In this document: positions 48,612-58,710 of the stretch, one piece after another
Layout: each line of letters opens with the position of its first letter
Position numbering within the stretch: the first letter of the stretch is position 1
Source: Nitrospira moscoviensis
Lineage (GTDB): Bacteria; Nitrospirota; Nitrospiria; Nitrospirales; Nitrospiraceae
Direction of reading: 5' to 3'
DNA length: 64,000 bases
NCBI RefSeq assembly: GCF_001273775.1
Contig: NZ_CP011801.1
Coordinates: forward strand, 4,132,001 to 4,196,000
Program-made: the position numbers and the translations under genes
The notes under the pieces: model-generated
What the model was told of the DNA's origin: nothing
Seen by the model: only the letters and a program-made list of their open reading frames with translations
The model's database searches: none

Positions 48612-49691
48612 TTAATGAGATTGGCCCCAGGGCCTCTTCGCAGGTGCCGACTGAACAGGCTTGTGAACGGCGGATGGTGGCGAAGGTCGAGACGAAGCCG
48701 GGCGGCTCGTTGGGGCCGCCTGACCGGCCGACTGATGCCGGTCGTAGGCCTTGATAATGTCCTGCACCAGGCGATGCCTCACCACGTCTTTCTCGTCAAA
48801 ATAGATGAACTGAATGCCGTCGATGCCGTGCAGAATGTCCTTCACTTGAATCAACCCCGACACCCGATCCGTCGGGAGGTCGATCTGCGTAATGTCTCCC
48901 GTAACGACCACCTTGGAGTGGAATCCCAACCGGGTCAGAAACATCTTCATCTGCTCCGCCGTGGCGTTTTGCGCCTCATCCAGGATGACGAAGGAATCGT
49001 TGAGCGTTCTCCCGCGCATGAACGCCAGCGGGGCGATCTCGATATCGCCCCGTTCGATCAACCGGTTCGCCCGCTCCATATCCATCATGTCGAACAATGC
49101 GTCGTAGAGGGGTCGAAGATAGGGGTTCACCTTCTCATACATGTCTCCCGGAAGGAAACCCAGCTTTTCCCCTGCTTCGACCGCCGGGCGCGCCAGGATG
49201 ATGCGGCTGACCTCTTTCTTGATCAGCGCACTGACCGCCATCGCCATCGCCAGATAGGTTTTCCCGGTCCCGGCCGGCCCGATAGCAATCACGATGTCGT
49301 GCTTTTCGATCGCTTCGATGTAGGCTTTTTGCGTGGGAGACTTCGGCCCGACAAACCGCTTCTTGGTCACGATGGTGGCGGCGCTGCTCAACGTGTCGCG
49401 GAGTGACAAATCCGGAGCGGAGCGAAGTGCGCTCAATGCATGAGTCACGTCGTCAGGCTGCAGCGAAATGCCTTCGTTGGTAAGATTGGCGAGCTCGAGC
49501 AGGACTCGTTCCGCCTGCCGTGTGGCCTCCGGCTGGCCGTCCAAGGTCAGCTCTTCCCCCCGAGCCGACAACCGCACACCCAGCTCCTCTTCAATCAACT
49601 TCAGATGCCGGTCATGATGACCGAACAGCGCCGCGGTATCGGTGCCTTCTCGGAGTTTGAGTTTACGCACGAGGGTGGTGGTTTCTCCCAA
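48612..49691 (-). CDS. PhoH-family ATPase (PhoL/YbeZ type)
   Basis: A 359-residue protein. An N-terminal KH-like domain is followed by the ATPase with Walker A IGPAGTGKTYLAMA and Walker B FVILDEAQNATAEQ, then GDITQIDLP. The C-terminal 40 residues are disordered and rich in Pro/Ser. It is thought to cooperate with YbeY in RNA metabolism. The frame opens with TTG; the GTG at 49670 is an alternative start closer to family alignments. Confidence 0.92.
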   Translation of the reverse strand: MGETTTLVRKLKLREGTDTAALFGHHDRHLKLIEEELGVRLSARGEELTLDGQPEATRQAERVLLELANLTNEGISLQPDDVTHALSALRSAPDLSLRDTLSSAATIVTKKRFVGPKSPTQKAYIEAIEKHDIVIAIGPAGTGKTYLAMAMAVSALIKKEVSRIILARPAVEAGEKLGFLPGDMYEKVNPYLRPLYDALFDMMDMERANRLIERGDIEIAPLAFMRGRTLNDSFVILDEAQNATAEQMKMFLTRLGFHSKVVVTGDITQIDLPTDRVSGLIQVKDILHGIDGIQFIYFDEKDVVRHRLVQDIIKAYDRHQSAGQAAPTSRPASSRPSPPSAVHKPVQSAPAKRPWGQSH

Positions 49692-49746
49692 ATAGGTGCT
49701 GGCATTCTAACAGAGAAAAAAACGGGGAGACAAGCACAAGAGGCGA

Positions 49747-50721
49747 TCAGGACTTTACGCCCACCGCCGATTGCGAGGAGGGAGTGGCCAAGGTCAGATC
49801 AAATTCCTGGAACGCCGCCGCCCCTTGCTCATCCTTGGCAAGCACTTTGACATGAAAGGTGCCGGTCTGATTGGAAGGGATAGGCCAAGCTAGATGGCCG
49901 GACTGCTCGTTGATCATCATCCCCGGAGGAGCCGATTCCAGCTGGTAGGTGATGCGGTCCCCGTCTGGATCGACCGCATTTACCCTATACTCGTACTGAC
50001 TTCCTGTTGTCGATGCCGGAGGAACTGAAACAATTTTCGGGACACGGTTCCCCAGAATCAGTGGTATGGAGCGAAGCGAGCCCCCGCTCTCCTGCGGATC
50101 GTAAGGCGTGACTTCGACAGCGATCTGATCGCGGGGGACAAATCCCGTTGTATCCAGATATGACTCTGTTCCCTCTTTCACCGTCGTTGTATTTCTGAAC
50201 CACCGATAGGTCAGATCCGTCCGATCGTGATCCGGGTCACTGGCTTCTGCAAGCGCTTCCACTCTCTCACCTGGCTGAGCCGTGAGCGGAGCAAGGGTGA
50301 CAGAAGTGACCTGAGGCGGCGTGTTACCTACCGCGATGGCTGAGGACCTAAAGGGTTTGCCCTTCTGCGTGCTGTCGACCGGTACGATCTCCACACTCAC
50401 CATTTGACCACGCCGCAAAAGTTCCGCAGGCAACAGTGGGTTCGTTTGTCCGGCCAAAGGAAGATCGTCGACATACCACTGATATTGCAACGAAACTGCT
50501 TCCCGCTCCGGATCATCTGCGAGGACCTGCACGGCAACAGGACCTTTCAACTGTATAGGGTTGTGAAGAAAAGTGACGGAATGAACGACGGGAGGTCGAT
50601 TGTCTGATGTTGCTCCTCCTACGTGGGAAGTGGTGGTGGTTGAATCTCGGGTACAAGACCATAGAACCAATACCGTCAGCATGAGAAAACCCGATCTTTG
50701 ATACGAGAAGAGACGGCTCAT
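49747..50721 (-). CDS. Lipoprotein with Ig-like (cadherin-type) domains
   Basis: A 324-residue protein with a lipoprotein signal (FLMLTVLVLWSC, lipid-modified Cys23). The rest is about three beta-sandwich repeats with LQYQWYVDD, LTYRWFRNT and the DPDGD pattern of bacterial Ig-like domains. It is the last gene after pilY1 in the pilus run, 92 bases away, and may attach to the pilus machinery or the outer membrane. The ATG at 50721 gives a normal signal length. Confidence 0.75.
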   Translation of the reverse strand: MSRLFSYQRSGFLMLTVLVLWSCTRDSTTTTSHVGGATSDNRPPVVHSVTFLHNPIQLKGPVAVQVLADDPEREAVSLQYQWYVDDLPLAGQTNPLLPAELLRRGQMVSVEIVPVDSTQKGKPFRSSAIAVGNTPPQVTSVTLAPLTAQPGERVEALAEASDPDHDRTDLTYRWFRNTTTVKEGTESYLDTTGFVPRDQIAVEVTPYDPQESGGSLRSIPLILGNRVPKIVSVPPASTTGSQYEYRVNAVDPDGDRITYQLESAPPGMMINEQSGHLAWPIPSNQTGTFHVKVLAKDEQGAAAFQEFDLTLATPSSQSAVGVKS

Positions 50722-50813
50722 AAGGAGAGTTGACGTACCGAGCATATTGCGCCGGGATGTCACTGCGTGGGACACCCCAGCGCAAGGGAGGTTCGTTCCC
50801 CGAGTAAGAATCC

Positions 50814-53800
50814 TTAATCTCGCTGATGAACCCAACTGACAAACCGGCTGTAATACCCGGTTAAGGTCGTGTCCGTCTGTATAGCGGCGCCTGTACTGCC
50901 TTGATTGTTGTAAGTTGCTTGCTCGCCAAGATGCATGGTCCCAGCCGATGCTAAACCTACTCCTAGATCTATTTTTGTCGTCACATTAGTATTCGCGCCG
51001 GATGCGGTCGTGCCGATAACAGGAACCGTAGAAGCTGTGCCGGTCTTATAGAACAAGGCGTATAGATAGCTATTGCCATCTGACGCACAAAAATTGTTGG
51101 TCGGCGAGAAAGTTGGGAAAAAGATGGTCCCCGCGATCAGCGTTGGATTGACCACGGACCTTTCTGATGCATAGTTCACTCCAGCTATGGTGACAGGGCC
51201 CGGCAAGGTCACACGCCAGCCGTCTTTACTCTGCACTAGGCCGACCATTGAGGTGGTTCCGGTCCCATTGAAGGTTGTTACCCCAGGATTTGTCGGATCG
51301 GTCACCTGGGTCGTGCTGCCGCTGCAGACCAGGCAGATGACCGCGTTTGTTACATCTACCAGATCACTGTCCCAGCAACTGGTCGTGCTCGTCTCCGAGC
51401 ACGACCCATTCACGACCGAATCTTTTATGCCATACAGTCTCTGAATATTGTTATCGACTTTGTCAGTATTGCCGAAATATCGTCCAGTTCCAAAAAACAC
51501 CCATACCATATTCGCATCGTCGATCGTGACAGCCGGTGCGGCGGCTGACGGTCCAACCTCCACGGTCGTTCCGCTTGAGGCATCATAAAAGTTGTCGATG
51601 ACTTCGGTCGGAGTGCGATTGCCACCACTCGCGATTCCCCACGTCGTCGGAGAACAAGGCGCCGCCGTACAACTCATCTTGAGACGATAGAGCTTCCCGC
51701 GCCACGGTAACGATCCGTCATGAATCGTTCTTGCGGCGTAGGCCACATCGGTCCGCCAATCCAAATCTTTGTCAACAGCTACGACATGCCCCATAAACGA
51801 TCGCCATGATCCGATCGGCATCGTGGTCACGCTGCCGCCCACCGCGGCAATCGGTCCATTCTTAAGATCCACCGCGTACAACTTCGCCGTCTGTGAAGGA
51901 GACGACGGCAGATCAGCCTGATAACCATTCGGACCCGAACCGAAAATCACGTACCACTTTTCGTTAGTCGGATCGATGGTGGCATCACTCGTTGGATTCA
52001 TTCGCGCGACGGCCGGATACGATGTCGTCAGGCCTAACCCGCTGTCGGAGAATGTCCACAGCAACTTCGGACTAACTTCCGGGTTGGTGACGTCGAGCAC
52101 GAAATATGCGCTGTAGAACGTCCTCGGAGTTCCGCCGATCGTGACCGTCATGGGCGGCGCACCCGAGCCGGCTGCACATTGTCCGCAGCTCCCTCCCATA
52201 CGGAATCCCCCTATCAGAATAGTTCCCCATCCACCTGGATGATCGGCATCCGGCGTGAAAATTCTTGCTTCGGTGACGGTCGGCTTGAGATCCACATAAT
52301 ACACGTGCGTGTAGTCGGTCCTCGCCAACCATTGCAGTTGCGGCAATAGCTGATAAGGGATAAACGACCACAATTCCGCTCCCAGGTTTGGCCCGCTCGA
52401 ATTGTCAGTCGGATTCTTGGTGTACCACCCATGCTCAACTACCGCCGGGGTAGTGGGGTTATCGCCTTTGTGGTAATAACCCCCATTAAAAGCGTGCAGC
52501 ATTCCGTCATTGGCGCCAACATACACAACCTGGCGCCTCGTTCGGTATTGCTGATAGAAAGTCGTATACGTCGGATCTCCATACAAGAGATCATACCGAG
52601 CTTTGGGTGCCGCCACGATTGTTGGAGTTGAATGGATCGGGTCACCCAATTTCCAAACACTGTACGACCCACTGCCAATCGGAACCTCGAGCATTCTCGT
52701 CCGCATGCCCGACACTTCTCGCCCAAGAATGAATTCGATAAGGTTGGAGGCGTTCGACCCTCCTGAGCAGGTATCTCCAGCATAACGGAGATACTCCCGA
52801 AGACTTGCGCAGTTCGCGGTGCTGAAGTCCATCTGCTCGCCCGGATCCACCACCCCGTCATTATCCGTGTCGACCCAAGTGAGCACCTTGCGAGCACTCC
52901 AGTTCGTGAGCGCCAGCTCCTTTCCCGCTTCCCATATCGGTTTGATGGATTTGAGGTCACCGGTCACAATGGGAGTCGTGCTGTCCGCCAATCCATCTCC
53001 ATCCAAATCTACAAACTTATCCACTAGTACTTTTTGATAGGTAGGACTTAACGGGTTGTTATCGTATCGGCTCGTGACGATGAGATCTTGCTTATAATCG
53101 AGCACTCCGTCTTGAACGGTATCTTCGCGAAAGTTGCCGAACGAGTCGACGAACAGGGCATGCGTGTAACCTGACCATTTGACGTTCGCTCCATTCTGAC
53201 CCACATCACTCGTGAAGAAATAGGCCTGATAGATAGAGCCTTCACCGGTGGACGATGTAGCCAAGACCGAGATAGAGGTACCAGAGGCGCTTTTTCTCAA
53301 AATTGCGGTAATGGTTGCCATCAAGCGTTCCTGTAAATCATCCACATTTGACGATTCGAAATAATTGTCAGGAATCCCGTCTGTTCCAGGAGCACCTGTC
53401 GCGTTGATGACCTTGTCCCACTCCGATACAAGATCCGGAATATTGTTTCCGTTTGTATCCTCGAAGCCGCCGAGCTGCGCTGTGTGCATCAAGATTTCGC
53501 GCGCCGCGATATTTCCAAAGGCATAGAACGTGTAGAAGGTGATGTTTTGGAGGCCCGGCAAACAGTGACCAGCGACATTCAGCACGGCAATCGTCCCATC
53601 GGCGCTGCCGTTACAAGGCCGGAGGTCATTGATATGGGCCCAGTAGGCGACATCATCCAAGTAATGATTCCCGAAGCTAGGATAATCGGTTTTGTGCTCC
53701 CCCAAGAGATACTGAGCGGTCGTGGATTGATGCGCATTGCATGTTGTATCGATTGCCGCGGTGGGACTACTGGTGTCAGCGCCCGTACAGTGAATCCCGT

Positions 53801-55139
53801 GCAGACCATGCGCATAATCCTGGAGTGAAGCCGGGATGTTAGTATCTTGGGTCGGCTCGCCATCTGTCACGAGAATCACGAAAGTCTTGCAGCAACTCAC
53901 CTGAGTGGATGTCGAAGCCCAGGCGGGAGTATGGTTGCTTCCGAAAAAGAAGGGGTCGCGGCCGCAAGCGTTGGCAATGTAGCCCGCTGGGCAGACCTCT
54001 GGAGACGTGAGAGCTGAGATTTCAGATGGGCCGATTGATCCCACGCCCGTTCCTTGAAATGCAACACCATTGGAGTTCCCACCGGCGTAAGCAATGGGAT
54101 ATACATAGGCTGTTGAAAGATAAGTCGAATTGATTTGCGCCACATAGCGGACGGTTTCATAGATTGATTCAGACAGAGGCGTCCATGTGGAGGGGAACGA
54201 TTCTTGGACCGCATCCACCATGGCGGCCATATTCGTATTGAACGTCTCCACTCCCGATCCAGAGAAGTCAATTGTCTGACGAGATCCGACGCCGACCAAC
54301 ATCCTGGCTCCATCGCCGGTCGGTTTGAATTCAAATAATCCGAACCGCGCTTGAGCGCCGATCTGCTGAATGACGCCAGTAGGCTCGGTACTATATCCGA
54401 TCTTAAGTTCGTACCTTCTGATGCTGTACCCATCTCCACAATTAGAGTTAAAAGTACTATCGTTGTCGATACAGAAGTATGCGCCTGCCACACCGACATA
54501 AAGAGTAGCTGGATTCCCGCTTCTGTCGGCCAATGGGATGCGCCCAACATATGTGGTTGCACCGGCTCCTCCGGCGTAGTCGACATCGGAGAGTTCAGTA
54601 TTCACGCCGTTAGCTTGCGCCCGGACGGTCTTCAACGCCGGCGTTCCATACGCCGGGCATGTTCCATCCGCAGCCCTTGCCATAAAACAGTCACCACCAA
54701 TCATCGCTTTCTTCAGCGCATCGAACCGGCGGAACGTCGCGAAGTTGAGAAAATTTCCGTCCCATTCAGTATCAGGACAGGCCGTCGCCAACGAGGCTTT
54801 GACCGTCCCCGGTTCGAACCGGGCGTCCGTCGTATCATAGGTGTAGCACTGCAACGAATCGAAGTACCCTGTGAAGTTAAACGTGTTGGAGAACGGCCTA
54901 TCACCGGCATCCCTACAATCCCCGTCTGCGGGATTGGACAAGTCACAGGCCAAGCCGCTCATACTTCCGGAATTGTCCAGGACTAGTATGATATTCGGCA
55001 TGACCTGATCGCTGACAAACGGGGGCACTGCATAATATTGATCCATCGTCTGAGCCGTGGCCGTCGCCGCAGGCCATGCCCATCCCGCAATTAGCGACAG
55101 TATGACGGCTCCACGAAGTGCAGTGTTCCGGCGTTTCAT
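50814..55139 (-). CDS. pilY1: Type IV pilus tip-associated protein PilY1
   Basis: A 1441-residue exported protein. The signal peptide ends near ATATAQ|TMDQYY. The N-terminal half holds a von Willebrand A domain with the MIDAS start VLDNSGSMSG, and the C-terminal half a PilY1 beta-propeller with VGANDGMLHAFN and a DLDWRTD calcium-loop-like motif. PilY1 primes pilus assembly with the minor pilins and works in adhesion and surface sensing. GAGGGAGGG precedes the ATG. Minor pilin genes lie directly upstream. Confidence 0.93.
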   Translation of the reverse strand: MKRRNTALRGAVILSLIAGWAWPAATATAQTMDQYYAVPPFVSDQVMPNIILVLDNSGSMSGLACDLSNPADGDCRDAGDRPFSNTFNFTGYFDSLQCYTYDTTDARFEPGTVKASLATACPDTEWDGNFLNFATFRRFDALKKAMIGGDCFMARAADGTCPAYGTPALKTVRAQANGVNTELSDVDYAGGAGATTYVGRIPLADRSGNPATLYVGVAGAYFCIDNDSTFNSNCGDGYSIRRYELKIGYSTEPTGVIQQIGAQARFGLFEFKPTGDGARMLVGVGSRQTIDFSGSGVETFNTNMAAMVDAVQESFPSTWTPLSESIYETVRYVAQINSTYLSTAYVYPIAYAGGNSNGVAFQGTGVGSIGPSEISALTSPEVCPAGYIANACGRDPFFFGSNHTPAWASTSTQVSCCKTFVILVTDGEPTQDTNIPASLQDYAHGLHGIHCTGADTSSPTAAIDTTCNAHQSTTAQYLLGEHKTDYPSFGNHYLDDVAYWAHINDLRPCNGSADGTIAVLNVAGHCLPGLQNITFYTFYAFGNIAAREILMHTAQLGGFEDTNGNNIPDLVSEWDKVINATGAPGTDGIPDNYFESSNVDDLQERLMATITAILRKSASGTSISVLATSSTGEGSIYQAYFFTSDVGQNGANVKWSGYTHALFVDSFGNFREDTVQDGVLDYKQDLIVTSRYDNNPLSPTYQKVLVDKFVDLDGDGLADSTTPIVTGDLKSIKPIWEAGKELALTNWSARKVLTWVDTDNDGVVDPGEQMDFSTANCASLREYLRYAGDTCSGGSNASNLIEFILGREVSGMRTRMLEVPIGSGSYSVWKLGDPIHSTPTIVAAPKARYDLLYGDPTYTTFYQQYRTRRQVVYVGANDGMLHAFNGGYYHKGDNPTTPAVVEHGWYTKNPTDNSSGPNLGAELWSFIPYQLLPQLQWLARTDYTHVYYVDLKPTVTEARIFTPDADHPGGWGTILIGGFRMGGSCGQCAAGSGAPPMTVTIGGTPRTFYSAYFVLDVTNPEVSPKLLWTFSDSGLGLTTSYPAVARMNPTSDATIDPTNEKWYVIFGSGPNGYQADLPSSPSQTAKLYAVDLKNGPIAAVGGSVTTMPIGSWRSFMGHVVAVDKDLDWRTDVAYAARTIHDGSLPWRGKLYRLKMSCTAAPCSPTTWGIASGGNRTPTEVIDNFYDASSGTTVEVGPSAAAPAVTIDDANMVWVFFGTGRYFGNTDKVDNNIQRLYGIKDSVVNGSCSETSTTSCWDSDLVDVTNAVICLVCSGSTTQVTDPTNPGVTTFNGTGTTSMVGLVQSKDGWRVTLPGPVTIAGVNYASERSVVNPTLIAGTIFFPTFSPTNNFCASDGNSYLYALFYKTGTASTVPVIGTTASGANTNVTTKIDLGVGLASAGTMHLGEQATYNNQGSTGAAIQTDTTLTGYYSRFVSWVHQRD

Positions 55140-55197
55140 GGCACCCTCCCTCAATCCCTGTTCCCTAAAGTGTCCGGACTTACCATCCAACCGACCT

Positions 55198-55503
55198 CTA
55201 GAGCGGCAGATACAAGACAATCTGATCGATCTTGTCTGCCGTTCCCTTGAGAAGATGGTATTTGACTTCGATATCGACTCTAAAATCGCTGGTCGTCAGG
55301 GGGTCTCCGTGCCGATCGAGAATCACGGCGTCCGGAGTCAGGCTGTACGTCTTATGATCGATCTGGAAGGAGGTCTCATAGATGGCGGTAATCTTTCCAT
55401 CGCGGTTGGCTATTACGGCGACTTGTTGATCACCATCCGCCCAGCATGGGGTGGACATCAAGGTGAGACTGACGATCACTACAGCCATGAGCCTTGTTTT
55501 CAT
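55198..55503 (-). CDS. Small exported protein in the minor-pilin operon
   Basis: A 101-residue protein with a signal peptide (MKTRLMAVVIVSLTLMSTPCWA|DGDQ). The mature 79 residues are beta-rich with no motif I recognise. GGAG lies before the ATG, and it sits 3 bases after the pilX-like stop and 58 bases before pilY1. Its position suggests help with PilY1 folding or pilus assembly; that is inference. Confidence 0.7.
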   Translation of the reverse strand: MKTRLMAVVIVSLTLMSTPCWADGDQQVAVIANRDGKITAIYETSFQIDHKTYSLTPDAVILDRHGDPLTTSDFRVDIEVKYHLLKGTADKIDQIVLYLPL

Positions 55504-55506
55504 TTC

Positions 55507-56121
55507 TTAGACTCCGCTTCTCTTTGTGCACCCTTCACCGGTCTTCTGCAAACAATCAAACGTGACGATCACACGACTCGTCGCGCCTGTCGCAGCATTG
55601 GCCGCCGTGCAATCCACGCGATAGAACTGATCGAATGATGGTTGCTCATCACCTGACTGCCCTGCCGCGTTGTCGCCTGTTCGGAGTTTGGAATATAGAA
55701 AGTCAATGTCACCGTTAATAACATAGTTATTCACGTTCATGGTCAGATTCGGCGAATTACCGGCGCCAACGGCCACGTCGGGATTATTTCTCAGCGTGCC
55801 GTTGATTTCCTGGCTGAGAAAAGCTGCGTTTGCTGCCGGCACAGGTCCCAACGGAGAGACGAGTGCCGCCGGCATTGAGGTGTCATCTAGAGCCATGTTG
55901 ATGACTCGGACGGCCGTGCCGACGCAAGACTCGGCAGCATGGGTTCCCTCTTCCACCATACGGACAGCGCCTGCCATGGAGTTTTCCAGCCCGGTCATAG
56001 TTAACGCGGCTACTCCTAGAACGCCGGTCATGAGCGTCATGATCATGACCGCCATAAAAGAAACACCCCGTTCATCGGCCACGATGCGTAGCGATTCGAT
56101 GAATAAATAGATGGGCAGCAT
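55507..56121 (-). CDS. PilX-like minor pilin (set A)
   Basis: A 204-residue protein with one N-terminal TM helix (ERGVSFMAVMIMTLMTGVLG), the PilX N-terminal form, and a Cys-containing C-terminal domain (SCVG, DCTA, DCLQ). It should join the tip complex with the PilV- and PilW-like proteins and PilY1. AAGGT lies 9 bases before the ATG. The upstream pilW-like gene ends 6 bases earlier. Confidence 0.82.
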   Translation of the reverse strand: MLPIYLFIESLRIVADERGVSFMAVMIMTLMTGVLGVAALTMTGLENSMAGAVRMVEEGTHAAESCVGTAVRVINMALDDTSMPAALVSPLGPVPAANAAFLSQEINGTLRNNPDVAVGAGNSPNLTMNVNNYVINGDIDFLYSKLRTGDNAAGQSGDEQPSFDQFYRVDCTAANAATGATSRVIVTFDCLQKTGEGCTKRSGV

Positions 56122-56127
56122 AAGTGT

Positions 56128-57354
56128 TTACCTTTGGTTTCGAAGCTCCACTGTCCGTGTGAGGATGCGCCGGCGGAATTGCATATACGCTTGCTGCTGG
56201 GCCGCAGAGGTGTTGTCGCCGAGCGCAAACACTCCGGTGGCGTGATTGTGATCGCTGATCGTTGGGATCGTCGTTGTATTGAGCATCACTTGGTTCGCTT
56301 CGCCCATGCCCTGATCAGTCCTTGTTTGACGGGCAACGATATTGATCTGCACCATTCTGATCGTATTCGGAGTCATGTAGGTTCCATAGGGTCCGGCCGT
56401 TCCAAACCAGTTCCGGTCCGTAATAAAATCTCCTTGATCAAACATGTTGGACAGATTGAGATCGTCTACTTGCCCGTCCGGAGTTCCCGTGTTCACTCGT
56501 GGATCGCACCCATCGCAGGCATAGGCAAGTTGGAGGTCCTCAACCCCGTCCATGATCGGCGTGCAGTTCGCCCCTGCTTGATTACAGTTTGGAGGACCAC
56601 CAGGGCCGACGAGCGCGACGGGAACCGCCCCACGAACCAGGCATGGTGCGTTGCCTTGGCAGATGCCGAGCGCGTCAGGGGGAGGAATAACTTGATAAGT
56701 GATGCACTGCACAAGATACACTTGCGTCCCATTGCCGAACTGAGTCGGAGCCGGTATTGGAGGATTCAAATTAAGCCCGCCGGCGTTCACACCAGCGATT
56801 GTAGAACCGGCCGCGCCGGCGAGCGACACTGTCATCCCCGGCAACGCCGCTGCACCGCCTGGAATGGCATTTCCCATCGCTGTAGTTGCGTTGGCCGGCA
56901 TCGGGACCGCTACGATGGGGTTGTTCGTTCCACCTATGACGCCCGCAGCACCCGCAGCGACCTGCCAGAGCGCACCGGCGGCGGTGATCGAGTTCGTCAT
57001 TGGCACAACAAGAGAAATGGTGTCCGGCCCAAAATCGGCGCCGAGCGGATTATTATCCCCCGGCACAATGGCGGCCGGAGTCCCATTGACGTGACATCCT
57101 CCCACAGCGCCACCCATCAGCCCTTGCATACCGAATCCGGCAAGCTTGATGTCGGCGGCGAGCATATCGAGGGCGTTTCTTGCCGTCGCTTGAGTGTTGC
57201 TCACTTGTCCCGACGCTCGTGTCGTCTTCTGACTGATGGTCAACGCTCCAAATCCGGCTGCGAGGATGGCCGTAGACATGGCAGCCGCAACCATCACCTC
57301 CGTTAAGGTAAATCCGCTCTCTTCAGTACTTTGACGATTCCGGGACTGGATCAT
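56128..57354 (-). CDS. PilW-like minor pilin (set A)
   Basis: A 408-residue prepilin. The type III leader ends at ESG|FTLTEVMVAAAMSTAILAAG, giving Phe+1 and Glu+5. The large C-terminal domain contains several Cys and Pro/Gly-rich stretches and IVARQTRTDQ, common in PilW. GAGGGA precedes the ATG at 57354; the long upstream open frame overlaps pilV and is rejected. Confidence 0.87.
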   Translation of the reverse strand: MIQSRNRQSTEESGFTLTEVMVAAAMSTAILAAGFGALTISQKTTRASGQVSNTQATARNALDMLAADIKLAGFGMQGLMGGAVGGCHVNGTPAAIVPGDNNPLGADFGPDTISLVVPMTNSITAAGALWQVAAGAAGVIGGTNNPIVAVPMPANATTAMGNAIPGGAAALPGMTVSLAGAAGSTIAGVNAGGLNLNPPIPAPTQFGNGTQVYLVQCITYQVIPPPDALGICQGNAPCLVRGAVPVALVGPGGPPNCNQAGANCTPIMDGVEDLQLAYACDGCDPRVNTGTPDGQVDDLNLSNMFDQGDFITDRNWFGTAGPYGTYMTPNTIRMVQINIVARQTRTDQGMGEANQVMLNTTTIPTISDHNHATGVFALGDNTSAAQQQAYMQFRRRILTRTVELRNQR

Positions 57355-57391
57355 GGTTCCCTCAGTTGCTGCATGACTTGGCGGAATCTTT

Positions 57392-57916
57392 CTACTCGGG
57401 AACAATTTGGGTTTGGAACGCCACGGTTCTAAGGCGTTGCCCCGCGCTACGGTCGTTCCACTGGATTTGCACATTTACTTGGACGGCAGCCGACGTCGAT
57501 GAAATCGGAAGGACGGGAGTGACTTGCACGACGCCCTGCACGTTCAACAGATTTGTGGCGTTCACCAGTGTTCTCCACTGCGTGCAATCTCCCTGAACCG
57601 CGCGCGTCGTCGCGGTCGATAACGTTTTCCATGGAAAGGGAGATGGTGGGGGCGGAGCGGGCATTCCCCCTGCCAGACAGTTCCCGGCTCCGGCTGTCTG
57701 AAGATTGTTGTATGCCCAAGCATAACGCCGGTTATTCTGGATGCGCTCCATCATGTCGGAAGCGACATTGGTTACGATCGAGAGATCGTTAGCATCCACG
57801 TTCTTGGTAAAAGACATTCCTTGCATGGCGGCCATTCCCAGCACTCCCACCGCCAAGACAGTGGCGGACACCATCACTTCCATAAGCGTGAAGCCTTTGT
57901 CGTTCTCAAGCCTCAT
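57392..57916 (-). CDS. PilV-like minor pilin (set A)
   Basis: A 174-residue prepilin with leader MRLENDKG|FTLMEVMVSATVLAVGVLG, the PilV pattern (GVLGMAAMQ). The C-terminal part has a Cys pair and IQWNDRS, typical of PilV. TGAGGTC precedes the ATG at 57916. Confidence 0.88.
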   Translation of the reverse strand: MRLENDKGFTLMEVMVSATVLAVGVLGMAAMQGMSFTKNVDANDLSIVTNVASDMMERIQNNRRYAWAYNNLQTAGAGNCLAGGMPAPPPPSPFPWKTLSTATTRAVQGDCTQWRTLVNATNLLNVQGVVQVTPVLPISSTSAAVQVNVQIQWNDRSAGQRLRTVAFQTQIVPE

Positions 57917-57938
57917 CTTGACCTCATAGCCGCTCCGT

Positions 57939-58478
57939 CTACCCGCTGACCACACAGGGGACGATATCCCGTGTGCACCATGTCACTTTGCCGGACGGAG
58001 CGAGTGAAATCGTATAGATCAGATTTGGAACTCTCGTACTCTGGAGTCGGAGCGTCTGGACGGCAAGAGGCGTGGTGCTTAAGCCTCTCGGTGTAAACCC
58101 GATCGGCTGACCTGGAGACGGCAAGGGAACGACAGGGGCAGCAGGAAGCGGCTGCACCAGCTGCACGGTCAGCGGCAATATCTGGCCGCCCAGCTGCGGC
58201 ACATTGAACTGCATTTGCCATTGCCCGCCGCCAAGACTTGTGGGCGTCGCAACTACCATTGCATTTCGGCTAATTGCTGCCGATCGAGCGAACACGAATC
58301 GATTATAGAGTTCCGTCGTCGTCTGAAAGAGCTCATGGCGGGCATACATCGCCGTGAGATTCGGGGCTGCCAGGGCAGCGGCGATGCCTATAATTGCCGT
58401 GACAATAGCGATTTCAATAAGGGTGAAGCCCTCTTCTTCAGAAAGAAATCGATGCTTTCTAGAGGTGGAGTGCAGCAT
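57939..58478 (-). CDS. FimT/GspH-type minor pilin (set A)
   Basis: A protein of about 179 residues with leader ending SEEEG|FTLIEIAIVTAIIGIAAALAAP, then FARSAAISRNAMVV as in GspH/FimT. It is first in the set A operon. The ATG at 58478 gives the shorter leader; an ATG at 58505 is also possible. The 232 bases between it and pilB show no clear promoter. Confidence 0.85.
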   Translation of the reverse strand: MLHSTSRKHRFLSEEEGFTLIEIAIVTAIIGIAAALAAPNLTAMYARHELFQTTTELYNRFVFARSAAISRNAMVVATPTSLGGGQWQMQFNVPQLGGQILPLTVQLVQPLPAAPVVPLPSPGQPIGFTPRGLSTTPLAVQTLRLQSTRVPNLIYTISLAPSGKVTWCTRDIVPCVVSG

Positions 58479-58710
58479 GGCGGTGCCTAACCGAGCAAGG
58501 GACATGCCGCTGACTTCAAGCGCGAATAGCTTTCTAAGCTCTTGAATTAACGGACTTAGCGTGACGGTAGACGTAAGGTGACTCGGCCATTTTTCGTTGG
58601 AACAGACGACAAATTTCGGCGTGCTCGGTGTGCGGTTTTGTTCAGGTGAGAAACCGATGGAAGATGAATTGACTGGGTCGGGGTTCGTTAAAGCAGCCTC
58701 TTAATCATCA